This document shows, piece by piece, positions 1 to 9,247 of a stretch of 40,769 nt of DNA. This DNA is from JAYPUG01 sp038117265. GTDB lineage: Bacteria > Pseudomonadota > Alphaproteobacteria > UBA6615. The translations under genes and the position numbers were made by a program. The stretch is from the NCBI GenBank assembly GCA_038117265.1, contig JAYOFO010000015.1, positions 1-40,769 of the forward strand, given 5' to 3'. Position 1 is the stretch's first letter; every line of letters begins with the position of its first letter. Below the pieces are notes generated by a model, which saw only the letters and a program-made list of their open reading frames with translations, did no database searches and was not told the origin of the DNA.

Positions 1-1
1 G

Positions 2-394
2 CTCGCCGACGGCCGGGCGCGCGACGCCGAGGCCGGGCGCGCCCTGCGCGGCCCGCACCGCAGCGATTTGGTGGTGCGCCACTGCGACAAGGACATGCCG
101 GCGTCGACCTGTTCGACCGGCGAGCAGAAGGCGCTGCTGATCGCCATCGTCCTGGCCCATGCCCGTTTGCTTGGGCTCGCTCGCGGTGGGCCGCCGGTCC
201 TGCTGCTCGACGAGGTGGCGGCGCATCTGGATGAGGGCCGGCGTGCGGCGCTTGCCGAACGCATCGTCACGCTGGGCTTGCAGGCCTGGCTGACGGGCAC
301 CGATGCGGGCCTGTTCGAGGCGTTCGGCAGGGACGCCCAGAAATTCGAGGTCACGCCCGGCGGGCTTGTCCCGCGCACAGGAGATTCGCGATGA
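2..394 (+). CDS. recF: RecF C-terminal part (DNA repair ATPase), truncated by window edge
   Basis: RecF is an SMC-like ATPase that loads RecA at single-strand gaps. Only the C-terminal 130 or so codons are here; the reading frame is open from base 2, so the gene begins upstream. Visible motifs are GPHRSDL, the ABC-type signature STGEQKALLIAIVLAHARL and the Walker B segment PVLLLDEVAAHLD, followed by the D-loop region. The stop TGA overlaps the gyrB start as ATGA, so the two are probably translationally coupled. In many bacteria dnaA-dnaN-recF-gyrB lies near oriC, so the origin may be just upstream; that is inference. Confidence 0.95.
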   Translation, partial: LADGRARDAEAGRALRGPHRSDLVVRHCDKDMPASTCSTGEQKALLIAIVLAHARLLGLARGGPPVLLLDEVAAHLDEGRRAALAERIVTLGLQAWLTGTDAGLFEAFGRDAQKFEVTPGGLVPRTGDSR

Positions 395-2850
395 GCGACA
401 CACCCGATCCGATCGAGACTGCGGAAGAGGTCGCCATCGAGTACGGCGCCGATTCGATCAAGGTTTTGCGCGGGCTCGATGCCGTGCGCAAGCGGCCGGG
501 CATGTATATCGGCGACACCGACGACGGCTCGGGCCTGCATCACATGGTCTACGAGGTGGTCGACAACGCCATCGACGAGGCGCTGGCGGGCCATTGCGAC
601 ACGGTCGAGGTGACGCTCAATCCCGACGGTTCGGTGACCGTCACGGACAACGGCCGCGGCATCCCGGTCGACATCCACGAGGAAGAGGGCGTGTCGGCGG
701 CCCAGGTGATCATGACCCAGCTCCACGCGGGCGGGAAGTTCGACCAGAACTCCTACAAGGTCTCGGGCGGGCTGCATGGCGTCGGCGTGTCGGTGGTGAA
801 CGCGCTGTCGGAATGGCTCGAGATGCGGATCTGGCGCGAGGGTAAGGAGCACCGGATGCGCTTCGTGCATGGCGAGCCCCAGGCCGACCTCGAAGTGTCG
901 GGCGAGGCGCCGCTCGTCGACGGCAAGCCGAAGAGCGGCACGGAGATCACGTTCCTGCCCTCGGCCGAGACGTTCACCATGACGGATTTCGATCTCGCAA
1001 CGCTGGAGCACCGGCTGCGCGAGCTCGCCTTCCTGAATTCGGGCGTGGCGCTCGTGCTGACCGATGCGCGGGGCGTCGAGCCGGTGCAGGTCGACATGGT
1101 CTATGAGGGCGGCCTGAAGGCTTTCGTGGACTATCTCGACCGCAACAAGCAGGGAATCGCCGGCGAGGTGATCCACATCACCGACGTGAAGGACGACGTC
1201 ACGGCAGAGATCGCGCTGCAGTGGAACGACAGCTATCACGAGACGATGCTGTGCTTCACCAACAACATCCCGCAGCGCGACGGCGGCACCCACCTGGCCG
1301 GTTTCCGCGGCGCGCTGACGCGCACCATCAACAATTACGCCGCCGAGAGCGGGCTGGCCAAGAAGGCCAAGATCGCGATCTCGGGCGACGATGCGCGCGA
1401 GGGCCTGACCTGCGTGCTGTCGGTGAAGGTCCCCGATCCGAAATTCTCGTCCCAGACCAAGGACAAGCTGGTCTCCTCGGAGGTCCGCCCCATCGTCGAG
1501 TCCATCGTCGGCGACCGGCTGGGCCAATGGTTCGAGGAGCACCCGAACGAGGCCCGCATGGTGATCGACAAGATCATCGAGGCGGCTGCCGCGCGCGAGG
1601 CCGCGCGCAAGGCGCGCGAGCTGACCCGCCGCAAGGGGGCGCTCGATGTCGCCTCGCTGCCCGGCAAGCTCGCCGACTGCCAGGAGCGCAACCCCGACAA
1701 GGCCGAGATGTTCATCGTCGAGGGCGACAGCGCCGGCGGCTCGGCGAAGCAGGGCCGGGACCGAAAGTTCCAGGCGGTGTTGCCGCTGCGCGGCAAGATC
1801 TTGAACGTCGAGCGGGCACGCTTCGACAAGATGCTGTCCTCGGCGGAAATCGGCACGCTGATCACGGCGTTGGGCACCGGCATCCGCGACGACTTCAACA
1901 TCGAGAAGCTGCGCTACCACAAGATCATCATCATGACCGACGCGGATGTCGACGGCTCGCACATCCGCACCCTGCTGCTGACCTTCTTCTACCGGCAGAT
2001 GCCCGAGATTATTGAGCGCGGCCATCTCTACATCGCCCAGCCGCCGCTCTACCGCGTCCAGCGCGGCAACTCGGCGGTCTATCTGAAGGACGACCGGGCG
2101 CTCGAGGAGTATCTGATCGAGAGCGGGCTCGGCGATGCGGTGCTGCACATGAGCGACGGCACCCAGCGTTCGGGTGCGGATTTGCGCGCGCTGGTCGACA
2201 CCGCGCTCACCGCGCGCCGGCTGATCCAGCCCCTGACCGTGCATCTGCCGAATTCGACGGTGGTCGAGCAGGCGGCGATCGCGGGCGCGCTCGACCCCGA
2301 ACTGGTCGCCGATGCCCAGCGCGCGAGCGAGGCGGCCCAGGCCATCGCCTGGATGCTCGATCGCCTGTCGGACCGGCTGGAGCGCGGCTGGCAGGGCGAG
2401 GTGCGCGAGGACGGGGCGCTGGTCTTCAGGCGCACCCTGCGCGGCGTGACCGAGACCATGGTCATCGACGAGCGGATCATCAATTCGTCGGAGGCGCGCG
2501 GCCTCAACGCGCGCTGGAAGGAGCTGCGCGACACCTATCTCGAGCATTCGCGTCTCGTCGCCAAGGACAACGAGACGCCGATCACCGGGCCGATGTCGCT
2601 GCTGCAGGCGGTGTTCGAGGCCGGGCGCAAGGGCATGTCGATCCAGCGCTACAAGGGGCTGGGCGAGATGAATCCCGACCAGCTGTGGGAAACAACGCTC
2701 GACCAGAACGCCCGTGCGCTGCTGCAGGTGCGCGTCGCCCAGGCCGACGCGGCGGGTAACATCTTCGAGACCCTGATGGGCGACGATGTCGAGCCGCGGC
2801 GCAATTTCATCCAGGAGAACGCGCTCAAGGTGGCGAACCTCGACGTCTGA
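391..2850 (+). CDS. gyrB: DNA gyrase subunit B
   Basis: ATPase subunit of DNA gyrase, which introduces negative supercoils with GyrA. It has 819 residues, typical of alphaproteobacterial GyrB. The N-terminal GHKL ATPase shows VVDNAIDEALAG (about 57-67) and TDNGRGIPVD (about 85-94). The TOPRIM domain has EGDSAGGSAKQGR near residue 443 and DADVDGSHIRTLL near 517, which supply the metal-binding acidic residues. The C-terminal signature QRYKGLGEMNPDQLW is present. An AGGAG at 379-383 stands 7 bases before the ATG. No frameshift or missing motif was seen. Confidence 0.99.
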   Translation: MSDTPDPIETAEEVAIEYGADSIKVLRGLDAVRKRPGMYIGDTDDGSGLHHMVYEVVDNAIDEALAGHCDTVEVTLNPDGSVTVTDNGRGIPVDIHEEEGVSAAQVIMTQLHAGGKFDQNSYKVSGGLHGVGVSVVNALSEWLEMRIWREGKEHRMRFVHGEPQADLEVSGEAPLVDGKPKSGTEITFLPSAETFTMTDFDLATLEHRLRELAFLNSGVALVLTDARGVEPVQVDMVYEGGLKAFVDYLDRNKQGIAGEVIHITDVKDDVTAEIALQWNDSYHETMLCFTNNIPQRDGGTHLAGFRGALTRTINNYAAESGLAKKAKIAISGDDAREGLTCVLSVKVPDPKFSSQTKDKLVSSEVRPIVESIVGDRLGQWFEEHPNEARMVIDKIIEAAAAREAARKARELTRRKGALDVASLPGKLADCQERNPDKAEMFIVEGDSAGGSAKQGRDRKFQAVLPLRGKILNVERARFDKMLSSAEIGTLITALGTGIRDDFNIEKLRYHKIIIMTDADVDGSHIRTLLLTFFYRQMPEIIERGHLYIAQPPLYRVQRGNSAVYLKDDRALEEYLIESGLGDAVLHMSDGTQRSGADLRALVDTALTARRLIQPLTVHLPNSTVVEQAAIAGALDPELVADAQRASEAAQAIAWMLDRLSDRLERGWQGEVREDGALVFRRTLRGVTETMVIDERIINSSEARGLNARWKELRDTYLEHSRLVAKDNETPITGPMSLLQAVFEAGRKGMSIQRYKGLGEMNPDQLWETTLDQNARALLQVRVAQADAAGNIFETLMGDDVEPRRNFIQENALKVANLDV

Positions 2851-2917
2851 GCGCCGCTGAGTCCTCGGTGGCACCCCGCCACATTTCGGCCAAGCGCGTG
2901 CAGCAGGTTCAGCGCCC

Positions 2918-4843
2918 ATGAGCGATGCCCGCAAAGGCCCGAAGGCCCGCAAGACCGGGAAACCCGACAAGGCGACCGCGCCGGTGCGGCGTTCGCCGCT
3001 GGCCTGGCGTGTGGTCAAATGGTCGCTGGTGGCCGCGATCTGGGGTGGGCTGATCCTCGGCGGGGCCGTCGCCTGGTACGCCTGGGACCTGCCCGCGATC
3101 GCCGACCTGCGGCCGGCGGGCACCAAGGCGCGTCGGCCCGGGGTCACGATCATCGCGGCCGATGGCTCGCTGATCGCCGGCTACGGCGATCTCTATGGCG
3201 AGCGCCTGGGCGTCAACGAACTCTCGCCCCAGCTCGTTCAGGCCGTCGTCGCGATCGAGGATCGCCGCTTCTTCGAGCATCCCGGCGTCGATCTGCGCGG
3301 GCTCGTGCGCGCCATGTTTGCCAACCTGCGCGCGGGCGGCATCGTCCAGGGCGGCTCGACCCTGACCCAGCAGCTCGCCAAGAACCTGTTCCTCACGCCC
3401 GAGCGCTCGTTCGACCGCAAGTTCCGTGAACTGCTTCTGGCCTTCGCGCTCGAGAAACGGTTCGCGAAGGACGAGATCCTGACCATCTATCTGAACCGGG
3501 TGTATCTCGGCGCCGGCACCTATGGGGTCGAAGCCGCCGCCCAGCGCTATTTCGGCACCTCGGCGCGCCGGATCGACACCTACCAGGCCGCCGTGCTGGC
3601 CGGTCTGCTGCGCGCGCCTTCGCGGCTCAACCCCGACAACGATCCGGCGGCGGCCCATGCGCGGGCGCTGACCGTGCTGGCGGCGATGGCCGATGCCGGG
3701 TTCCTGCGGCTGGGCGAGGCCGAACGGATCGGCCAGACCCGGCGGCCCGGACGCGGCGATGCGGCCCTGCCGCGCCCGCGCGTTGCCGGTCAGACGCGCC
3801 GCTACTTCGCCGACTGGGTGCTCGGCCAGGCGGCCGGGTTCGCCGGGCGTAAGGGCGACAGCCTAGCCGTCGACACCACGCTGGACCCGGCGCTCCAGGC
3901 ATACGCCGAACGCGCCGTCGCCGCGGCGGGGCTGAAGGGCGCGCAGGTCGCCCTCGTTGCGCTGCGCGACGACGGTGCGGTGCTGGCGATGATCGGCGGA
4001 CACGATTATGCGCAGAGCCAGTTCAACCGGGTAACCGACGCGCTGCGTCAGCCCGGCTCGGCCTTCAAGCCGGTCGTCTATCTGCCCGCACTGGAGGCCG
4101 GCATGACGCCCGACAGCAAGGTTCACGATGCGCCGATCACGGTCGACGGCTGGACACCCCAGAACTTCACGCGCGGTTATCGCGGCGAGGTGACCCTGCG
4201 CGAGGCCGTCGCCCGCTCGCTCAACACGCCGGCGGTGCGGGTGGCCGAGGATGTCGGCCGCGAACGGGTGATCCAGGCCGCGCGCCGGCTCGGCATCACC
4301 GCGCCGCTGACGCCGCATCCCGCGCTGGCGCTGGGTGCGGGCGAGGTGACGCCGCTGGAACTCGCGGCCGCCTATGCGGTGTTCGCCAACGGCGGAGACG
4401 CGGTCGTGCCTTACGGCATCGTCGAGATCCGCCAGGCCGGCGATGTCCTGTTCCGCCGGGCCGACCGTGCCCCGCGCCGCGTGATCGATGCGGGCGCCGC
4501 GGCCGAGATGACCGACATGCTGCGCGCCGTCGTCGACTGGGGCACCGGCAAGCGCGCCAAGCTCGACCGCCCGGCGGCGGGCAAGTCGGGGACCAGCCAG
4601 GATTTTCGCGATGCCTGGTTCGCCGGCTACGCCGACGGCATCGTCACAGTCGTGTGGATCGGCAACGACGACAACACGCCGATGGACGGGGTGACGGGTT
4701 CCGGCTTGCCGGCCGAGATATGGCGCAATTTCATGGCCGCGGCCGGCACGGCCGGCACGGCCAGGGTGCGCCCCTCGCCGGCTTCAGCCGCCGCACCCGC
4801 CAAACCCGTCGAGCGGTCGTTCTTCCAGCCCGAGATGGATTGA
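2918..4843 (+). CDS. Class A penicillin-binding protein (PBP1A/1B-type transglycosylase/transpeptidase)
   Basis: Bifunctional peptidoglycan synthase of 641 residues. A basic cytoplasmic tail (1-30) precedes one membrane anchor (about 31-56). The GT51 glycosyltransferase domain carries EDRRFFEH with the catalytic Glu at about 114, GGSTLTQQLAKN (145-156) and the ILTIYLNRVYLG region. The transpeptidase domain has SAFK (nucleophile Ser381, Lys384), SLN (434-436) and KSG (556-558). The C-terminus is a short Ala/Pro-rich tail. It is shorter than E. coli PBP1A and lacks an obvious OB insert, so it resembles the compact PBP1A-family enzymes of alphaproteobacteria. It acts in the periplasm. The 67-base gap after gyrB leaves co-transcription open. 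Confidence 0.93.
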   Translation: MSDARKGPKARKTGKPDKATAPVRRSPLAWRVVKWSLVAAIWGGLILGGAVAWYAWDLPAIADLRPAGTKARRPGVTIIAADGSLIAGYGDLYGERLGVNELSPQLVQAVVAIEDRRFFEHPGVDLRGLVRAMFANLRAGGIVQGGSTLTQQLAKNLFLTPERSFDRKFRELLLAFALEKRFAKDEILTIYLNRVYLGAGTYGVEAAAQRYFGTSARRIDTYQAAVLAGLLRAPSRLNPDNDPAAAHARALTVLAAMADAGFLRLGEAERIGQTRRPGRGDAALPRPRVAGQTRRYFADWVLGQAAGFAGRKGDSLAVDTTLDPALQAYAERAVAAAGLKGAQVALVALRDDGAVLAMIGGHDYAQSQFNRVTDALRQPGSAFKPVVYLPALEAGMTPDSKVHDAPITVDGWTPQNFTRGYRGEVTLREAVARSLNTPAVRVAEDVGRERVIQAARRLGITAPLTPHPALALGAGEVTPLELAAAYAVFANGGDAVVPYGIVEIRQAGDVLFRRADRAPRRVIDAGAAAEMTDMLRAVVDWGTGKRAKLDRPAAGKSGTSQDFRDAWFAGYADGIVTVVWIGNDDNTPMDGVTGSGLPAEIWRNFMAAAGTAGTARVRPSPASAAAPAKPVERSFFQPEMD

Positions 4844-4846
4844 GCG

Positions 4847-4865
4847 GCCGGCGCCGTCCGCCGGC
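4847..4865. terminator. GC-rich stem-loop between convergent genes
   Basis: GCCGGCG and CGCCGGC flank a 5-base loop, giving a perfect 7-bp stem in the 36-base gap between the PBP and the convergent MFS gene. No T-tract follows on either strand, so intrinsic termination is only a possibility. Confidence 0.35.
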
Positions 4866-4879
4866 GAATCGTGCCCGCC

Positions 4880-6115
4880 CTACGTGGCGCGCTGCGAAGG
4901 AATCCACACCAACAGGGTGAAGGCCGCGAACGCGAACACGCCGGCGATACCCATCAGGCTCGCCAGCAGCAGGGTCGGGTCGAACGCGAAGATGCCCAGC
5001 AGCACAGACAATGCGCCGGCCGAGATGTACTGGGCCAGGCCGAGCAGCGCCGCAGCGGTGCCGGCCATGTGCGGAAAGGGCGAGATCGCGCCGGCCTGGA
5101 TGTTGGGCTGCGACAGGCCCATGCCGAAGAAGTAGACCACCGTCGGCCCGATCATCGAGGCCGGCGTGACGATGCCGCCCCAGATCAGGGCGAACACCAG
5201 GATGCCGCCGCCTGCCGTGCACGCGGTGCCGAGCAGGCACATCCGCTCGACCCCGAAGCGCCGCACGATGCGGCTGCCCAGGAACGCACCCGACATGAAC
5301 CCGACGGATGCGCCCGCGAAGGACAGGCCGTACTCCTCCTCGCTGAGGCCGAGCCGATCGACGAGCACGAAGGACGAGCCGATCAGGTAGGCGAACAGGC
5401 CGCCGAACGTGCCCATGACCGTGAACAGGTAGCCGCGGTAGGTGGGGCTGGCGAGCATGCTCGCGAAGTTCACGATCATGCGGCCGATGCGTGTCGCGCT
5501 GGGGTCGCGCAGCTTGTTGGTCTCGGGCAGAACCAGCAGGACGAGGGTCATCGCGCTCGCCCCGAACCCGGTGAGGATCCAGAAGTTCGCCCGCCAGCCC
5601 AGCCAGACCACGATGTATCCGCCGAGCACCGGCGCCAGCACCGGCGCGATGGCCGTCACCGTCATCACCACCGAGTACATGCGCGCGGCCTCTTCGCGCG
5701 TGTACATGTCGCGCACCACCGCGCGCGCGACGACGGGACAGGCGGCCGCGCCGATCGACTGCACCAGGCGGAAGGCAATGAGCTGTTCGACGTTTGCGGC
5801 CAGCGCGCAGGCGACGCTGGCGACCAGATAGACCACCGTGCCCGCCACGATTGCCGGCCGGCGCCCGAACCGGTCGGACACGGGCCCGAAGATGGTCTGG
5901 GAGATCGCGAACCCGACCATGTAGACGCTGAGGGTGAGCTGGATCGCCTCTGCGTCGGTCATCAGGTCGCGCGACATCACCGGGAAGGCGGGCAGGTAGA
6001 GGTCGATCGTCATCGGTGCGAACGAGACGAGCAGGCCCAGCAGCAGCGTCATGGCGAGCCGGCCGGGCATCGCCCGCCCGCCGGCGTCGGTCCCGGATGG
6101 ATCGGGTGTGCTCAA
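4880..6115 (-). CDS. Bcr/CflA-type MFS drug exporter
   Basis: Inner-membrane proton-coupled efflux protein of 411 residues with about twelve hydrophobic segments. The N-terminal part contains the DHA1/Bcr signature region, DLYLPAFP in the first helix and GPVSDRFGRRPAI as the loop 2-3 motif A. A motif-C-like stretch, APVLAPVLGG, follows in helix 5. The first codon at 6115 is TTG; an ATG at 6070 (residue 16, MPGRLAM) is an equally reasonable start, since neither has a convincing Shine-Dalgarno. It stands alone, convergent with the PBP and divergent from the EamA pair. The substrate cannot be told from sequence. Confidence 0.88.
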   Translation of the reverse strand: MSTPDPSGTDAGGRAMPGRLAMTLLLGLLVSFAPMTIDLYLPAFPVMSRDLMTDAEAIQLTLSVYMVGFAISQTIFGPVSDRFGRRPAIVAGTVVYLVASVACALAANVEQLIAFRLVQSIGAAACPVVARAVVRDMYTREEAARMYSVVMTVTAIAPVLAPVLGGYIVVWLGWRANFWILTGFGASAMTLVLLVLPETNKLRDPSATRIGRMIVNFASMLASPTYRGYLFTVMGTFGGLFAYLIGSSFVLVDRLGLSEEEYGLSFAGASVGFMSGAFLGSRIVRRFGVERMCLLGTACTAGGGILVFALIWGGIVTPASMIGPTVVYFFGMGLSQPNIQAGAISPFPHMAGTAAALLGLAQYISAGALSVLLGIFAFDPTLLLASLMGIAGVFAFAAFTLLVWIPSQRAT

Positions 6116-6402
6116 ACGCGTTCGGCCATGGCGGCGCCGACGGCGCGGCGCGGTTCGAGGCCGGGCGACAGCGATGGGTCGCGCCGGGGAATATCGCTGT
6201 CCTGGGGTGATGGCATGGGGTGGCGTGCTGCAGATGAATGGGCGGTCGACGGCCCCACAATAGCGCCCGGATCGCGACGGTAAAGCCGTCTTGCATGCGC
6301 GTGGGGAATGCCTGTGGTGCGCGGCACCCCTTTACGCTGCACGCGACCGGCGGATATGAGTGGCGCGGTGGCGATTGGGCCGCCGGTCAAGGGGAGACGC
6401 CG
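6116..6402. other. Intergenic region between divergent MFS and EamA genes
   Basis: About 290 bases separate the two divergent starts and should contain both promoters. A short inverted repeat (GACGG, 5-base loop, CCGTC) lies near 6278-6292. I see no convincing sigma-70 boxes, no small ORF with family features and no RNA motif. Confidence 0.4.
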
Positions 6403-7338
6403 ATGGGCGAGTCGACAACGCGTGCGGGTGGCATTCGCTGGCTGCCGCTGCTGATGCTGGTGTTGCTCGGCGCGATCTGGGGGGGCAATCCGTCCTTTTC
6501 GAAGGCGCTCGTGACGGCGGACGTCTCACCGGCCTCCGTGGTCTTTTGGCAGACCCTGGTCGCCGGAATCCTCCTGTCGCTGATCTGCGTGGTGCGGCGC
6601 GCGCCGATCCCGCTCGACGGGCGCGCGATCGCCTACTACGTGTTCATCGGGCTCGCGGGCATCGATGTCGCCTACATGATGCTGGTCTTCGTGGTCGGTC
6701 ATGTCAGCGTCGGTTACGTGTCGGTGCTGATCCTGCTCTCGCCGGTTCTGACCTATGTCTTCGCGATCCTCATGCGGATCGAGCGGATCAACGCGATGCG
6801 CGCGCTCGGCATCCTGCTGGGCTTCGCCGGAGCCGGGGTGCTGGTTTTCCCGCAAGGCAGCCTGCCCTCGCCGGAATTGCTCGGGATCGCGCTCCTCGCC
6901 TTCATCGTGCCCACGGGCTATGCCGCGGCAAATGTCTATGCCGAATGGGGCCGGCCCGCGAGCGCCGACAATGTCGCGCTGGCGGCGGGCACGATGTTCG
7001 CCGCGGCGATCGGCGCGCTGGTCTTCGCGCTGTGGGACGGCAGCTTCCACCCGATCTGGCAGGATCCCGCGGCGCGCGAACTGACCCTTGTGGGCTACGG
7101 CCTCGCGACGGCGGTCGCCTTCCTGCTGTTCTATCTGATCATCGCGGCGGCCGGTGCGGTGTATCTCGGACAGGTCGGATACATCGTCACCCTAACCGGG
7201 GTCGGCTGGGGTGTCCTGTTCTTCGGCGAGACCACGACGGTCTGGCTCTGGGTCGCCGTCGCGATCGTCGCAGTGGGGGTGGGGCTGGTCAATCTCGGCA
7301 AGCCGAAGCCGACCCCGGCGCAGGCCGACAGGGCGTGA
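6403..7338 (+). CDS. EamA/DMT-family transporter, first of a tandem pair
   Basis: Inner-membrane permease of the drug/metabolite transporter superfamily, 311 residues with about ten hydrophobic helices arranged as two EamA repeats. Typical features are LGAIWGGNPSFSKALV in helix 1, FWQTLVAGILL in helix 2, LGFAGAGVLVFPQG closing the first repeat, and a second repeat ending near GVGLVNLGK. The frame is open further upstream, but the ATG at 6403 follows AAGGGGAG at 6389-6396 and begins just before helix 1, so it is preferred. It is paralogous to the next gene and has exactly the same length. The substrate is unknown; members export amino acids, metabolites or drugs. Confidence 0.9.
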   Translation: MGESTTRAGGIRWLPLLMLVLLGAIWGGNPSFSKALVTADVSPASVVFWQTLVAGILLSLICVVRRAPIPLDGRAIAYYVFIGLAGIDVAYMMLVFVVGHVSVGYVSVLILLSPVLTYVFAILMRIERINAMRALGILLGFAGAGVLVFPQGSLPSPELLGIALLAFIVPTGYAAANVYAEWGRPASADNVALAAGTMFAAAIGALVFALWDGSFHPIWQDPAARELTLVGYGLATAVAFLLFYLIIAAAGAVYLGQVGYIVTLTGVGWGVLFFGETTTVWLWVAVAIVAVGVGLVNLGKPKPTPAQADRA

Positions 7339-7348
7339 GCGCCGCGCG

Positions 7349-8284
7349 ATGAGCGATGCCCGTTCACCGGGGGCGGCGGGTCGGTTCCTGCCGCTCATCC
7401 TGCTGCTGTCTCTCAGCCTGATTTGGGGCCTCGGCCCCTCGATCGTGAAGTTCGTGGCGCTCGACGGGGTGCCGCCCGTCGGGATGGTCGTCTGGCAGAC
7501 CGGCATCGCCGGCGTGATCCTGGCCGGCATCTGCCTCGTGCGCCGGGTGCCGATCCACCTCGACGGGCGCCACCTGCGCTACTACCTGGCGATGGGCTGG
7601 ATCGGGCTAGCGCTGCCGAACACCAACATGGTGATCGTCATGCGCGACCTGCCCGTCGGGCTGATGGGTGTCATCATCATCACCGCGCCGGTCATCACCT
7701 ATGCCGTGGCGCTGGTCATCCGGCTCGAACGGTTCGCCTGGATGCGGTCGGTGGGCGTCGTACTGGGCTTCGCGGGCGCGGCTGTCCTGGTGCTGCCGAA
7801 CGGCAGCCTGCCGTCGCCCGAACTGCTGCCGATCGCGCTCCTGGCTTTCCTGACGCCGGCGCTGTGGGCGACCAGCAACGTCATCGCCGAGGTCTGGCGG
7901 CCGAAGGATGGCGATACCTACGCGCTGGCCATGGGGACGATGTTCGCGGCCGCGGGCGGGGCGCTGGTCGGCGCGCTCGTCACCGGCCAGTTCCACGCCA
8001 TATGGGACGGGTTCGGGGTCAGCGACGGGGTGATCGTGTTCTACGGTTTCGCCACGGTTGCGGCCTTCGCGCTGTTCTACACGATCGTCAAGATCGCCGG
8101 CGCGGTGTACCTGGCTCAGGTCGGCTACCTGGTGCCGCTGATGGGGGTCGGCTGGGGCGCCTGGTTCTATGGCGAGGAGCCGAGCGTCTGGCTCTGGGTC
8201 GCGATGGCGCTGGCCTTCGCCGGCGTCGGCTTCGTCAATTTCGGCAAGCGCGGGAAGGCCGGCGACGCGCCGGCGGCGGACTAG
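7349..8284 (+). CDS. EamA/DMT-family transporter, second of a tandem pair
   Basis: A 311-residue DMT permease that aligns along its whole length with the preceding gene. Shared stretches include VWQT, the GSLPSPELL segment, IALLAF, AGTMFAAA/MGTMFAAA and GAVYLAQVGY/GAVYLGQVGY. The start at 7349 lies 10 bases after the upstream stop, so the pair is surely one transcript. No strong Shine-Dalgarno is visible, consistent with coupling. Its TAG stop lies inside CTAG at 8281-8284, shared with the stop of the convergent lyase. Tandem full-length DMT proteins could act singly or as a heterodimer; that is inference. Confidence 0.9.
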   Translation: MSDARSPGAAGRFLPLILLLSLSLIWGLGPSIVKFVALDGVPPVGMVVWQTGIAGVILAGICLVRRVPIHLDGRHLRYYLAMGWIGLALPNTNMVIVMRDLPVGLMGVIIITAPVITYAVALVIRLERFAWMRSVGVVLGFAGAAVLVLPNGSLPSPELLPIALLAFLTPALWATSNVIAEVWRPKDGDTYALAMGTMFAAAGGALVGALVTGQFHAIWDGFGVSDGVIVFYGFATVAAFALFYTIVKIAGAVYLAQVGYLVPLMGVGWGAWFYGEEPSVWLWVAMALAFAGVGFVNFGKRGKAGDAPAAD

Positions 8285-9192
8285 GCCGCCAGCCGGAAGT
8301 CGGCCGCCGCCAGCTTGTCGCTCGCGGTGGCCAGGTTCGCAGCGGATGCCTTGGTGAAAGGCGGGCGGACATTGACGAAGCCGTCGTCGCCGCGTTCGCG
8401 CGCGAGATAGGCCTTCATCACTGGGATCGCCGGCAGCCCCTGGAACGCCATGCGAAGCTCGGTCAGATGGGTCTGCAGTGCGTCGGCGTCCGCGCTCCGC
8501 CAGTTGGCATAGACCGCTTGGGCATGGGGCGCGTTGATGTTCACCGTCGCCGAGATGCAGCCCACACCGCCGAGACGCAGGGCGGCGAGCAGGAACTCCT
8601 CGGAGCCCGGGAACATTCGGAAACCCGGGAACTCCTTCAGGATACGCTCCATGCGCGGCCAGTCGCCGGACGAATCCTTCGCGCCGACGACCGTGTCGGG
8701 ATAGGCCTCGGTCAGCCGCGCGATCAGGCCGATGGGCAGTTCGAAGCCGACCTGCTGGGGGAAGTTGTAGAGGTAGATCTGCAGCGCCGGGTCGCCGATC
8801 CGCTCGATGACCTCGGAATAGGCGGCGAACAGCCCATCCTCGCTCGGGCCCTTGTAGTAGAAGGGCGGCAGCATCAGCACGCCACCCGCGCCGTGGTCCA
8901 GCGCGCGGCGCGTCAGGGCGACGGTGTCGGGAATGGCGGTGCAGCCCACGCCGGCGATCATCTGCGCACCGGAGATGCCCGCCTCGGCAAGCGCGTCGAG
9001 CAGCCGCAGCCGTTCGTCGAGCGACAGCGAGTTGGCCTCGCCCGTCGTGCCCAGCGGCGCCACCCCGTCGCAGCCGTTCGCCAGCAGCCACCTGTTGTGG
9101 TCGACGGCGCGCGCGATGTCGACCTCTAGGTCGGCGGTCATCGGGGTCAGCGAGGCGGCGAACACGCCGGTCGGTTGCGGGGCCTGGGTCAT
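8281..9192 (-). CDS. Dihydrodipicolinate synthase/N-acetylneuraminate lyase family protein
   Basis: A (beta/alpha)8 class I aldolase of 303 residues. Family features are GTTGE (48-52), the catalytic-type Tyr in YLYNFP (Tyr142) and the Schiff-base Lys in GAKDSSGD (Lys172). The start at 9192 is chosen because AGGAG (9200-9204) sits 7 bases upstream; the frame extends to 9219 without one. It is unlikely to be the main DapA, because the context is not lysine synthesis and the subfamily resembles hydroxy-acid or sugar-acid aldolases. The pyruvate partner cannot be named. It is the last gene of the cobA-cobB operon, 55 bases after the YcgN-like gene. Confidence 0.88.
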   Translation of the reverse strand: MTQAPQPTGVFAASLTPMTADLEVDIARAVDHNRWLLANGCDGVAPLGTTGEANSLSLDERLRLLDALAEAGISGAQMIAGVGCTAIPDTVALTRRALDHGAGGVLMLPPFYYKGPSEDGLFAAYSEVIERIGDPALQIYLYNFPQQVGFELPIGLIARLTEAYPDTVVGAKDSSGDWPRMERILKEFPGFRMFPGSEEFLLAALRLGGVGCISATVNINAPHAQAVYANWRSADADALQTHLTELRMAFQGLPAIPVMKAYLARERGDDGFVNVRPPFTKASAANLATASDKLAAADFRLAA

Positions 9193-9247
9193 CGGGGCGC
9201 TCCTGTTCGAGAACGGCACGTTTTACACCGTCGGACCGGCGCGCGCA

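Noticed and set aside
2868..2884. Short inverted repeat GTGGC/GCCAC after gyrB considered as a terminator.
   Set aside because: Only 5 bp of stem and no T-run; too weak to call.
4731..6296. Long minus-strand open frame of 521 codons and a long plus-strand frame of 470 codons across the MFS gene.
   Set aside because: Both are Arg/Ala/Gly/His-rich shadow frames of the MFS transporter without any protein motif.
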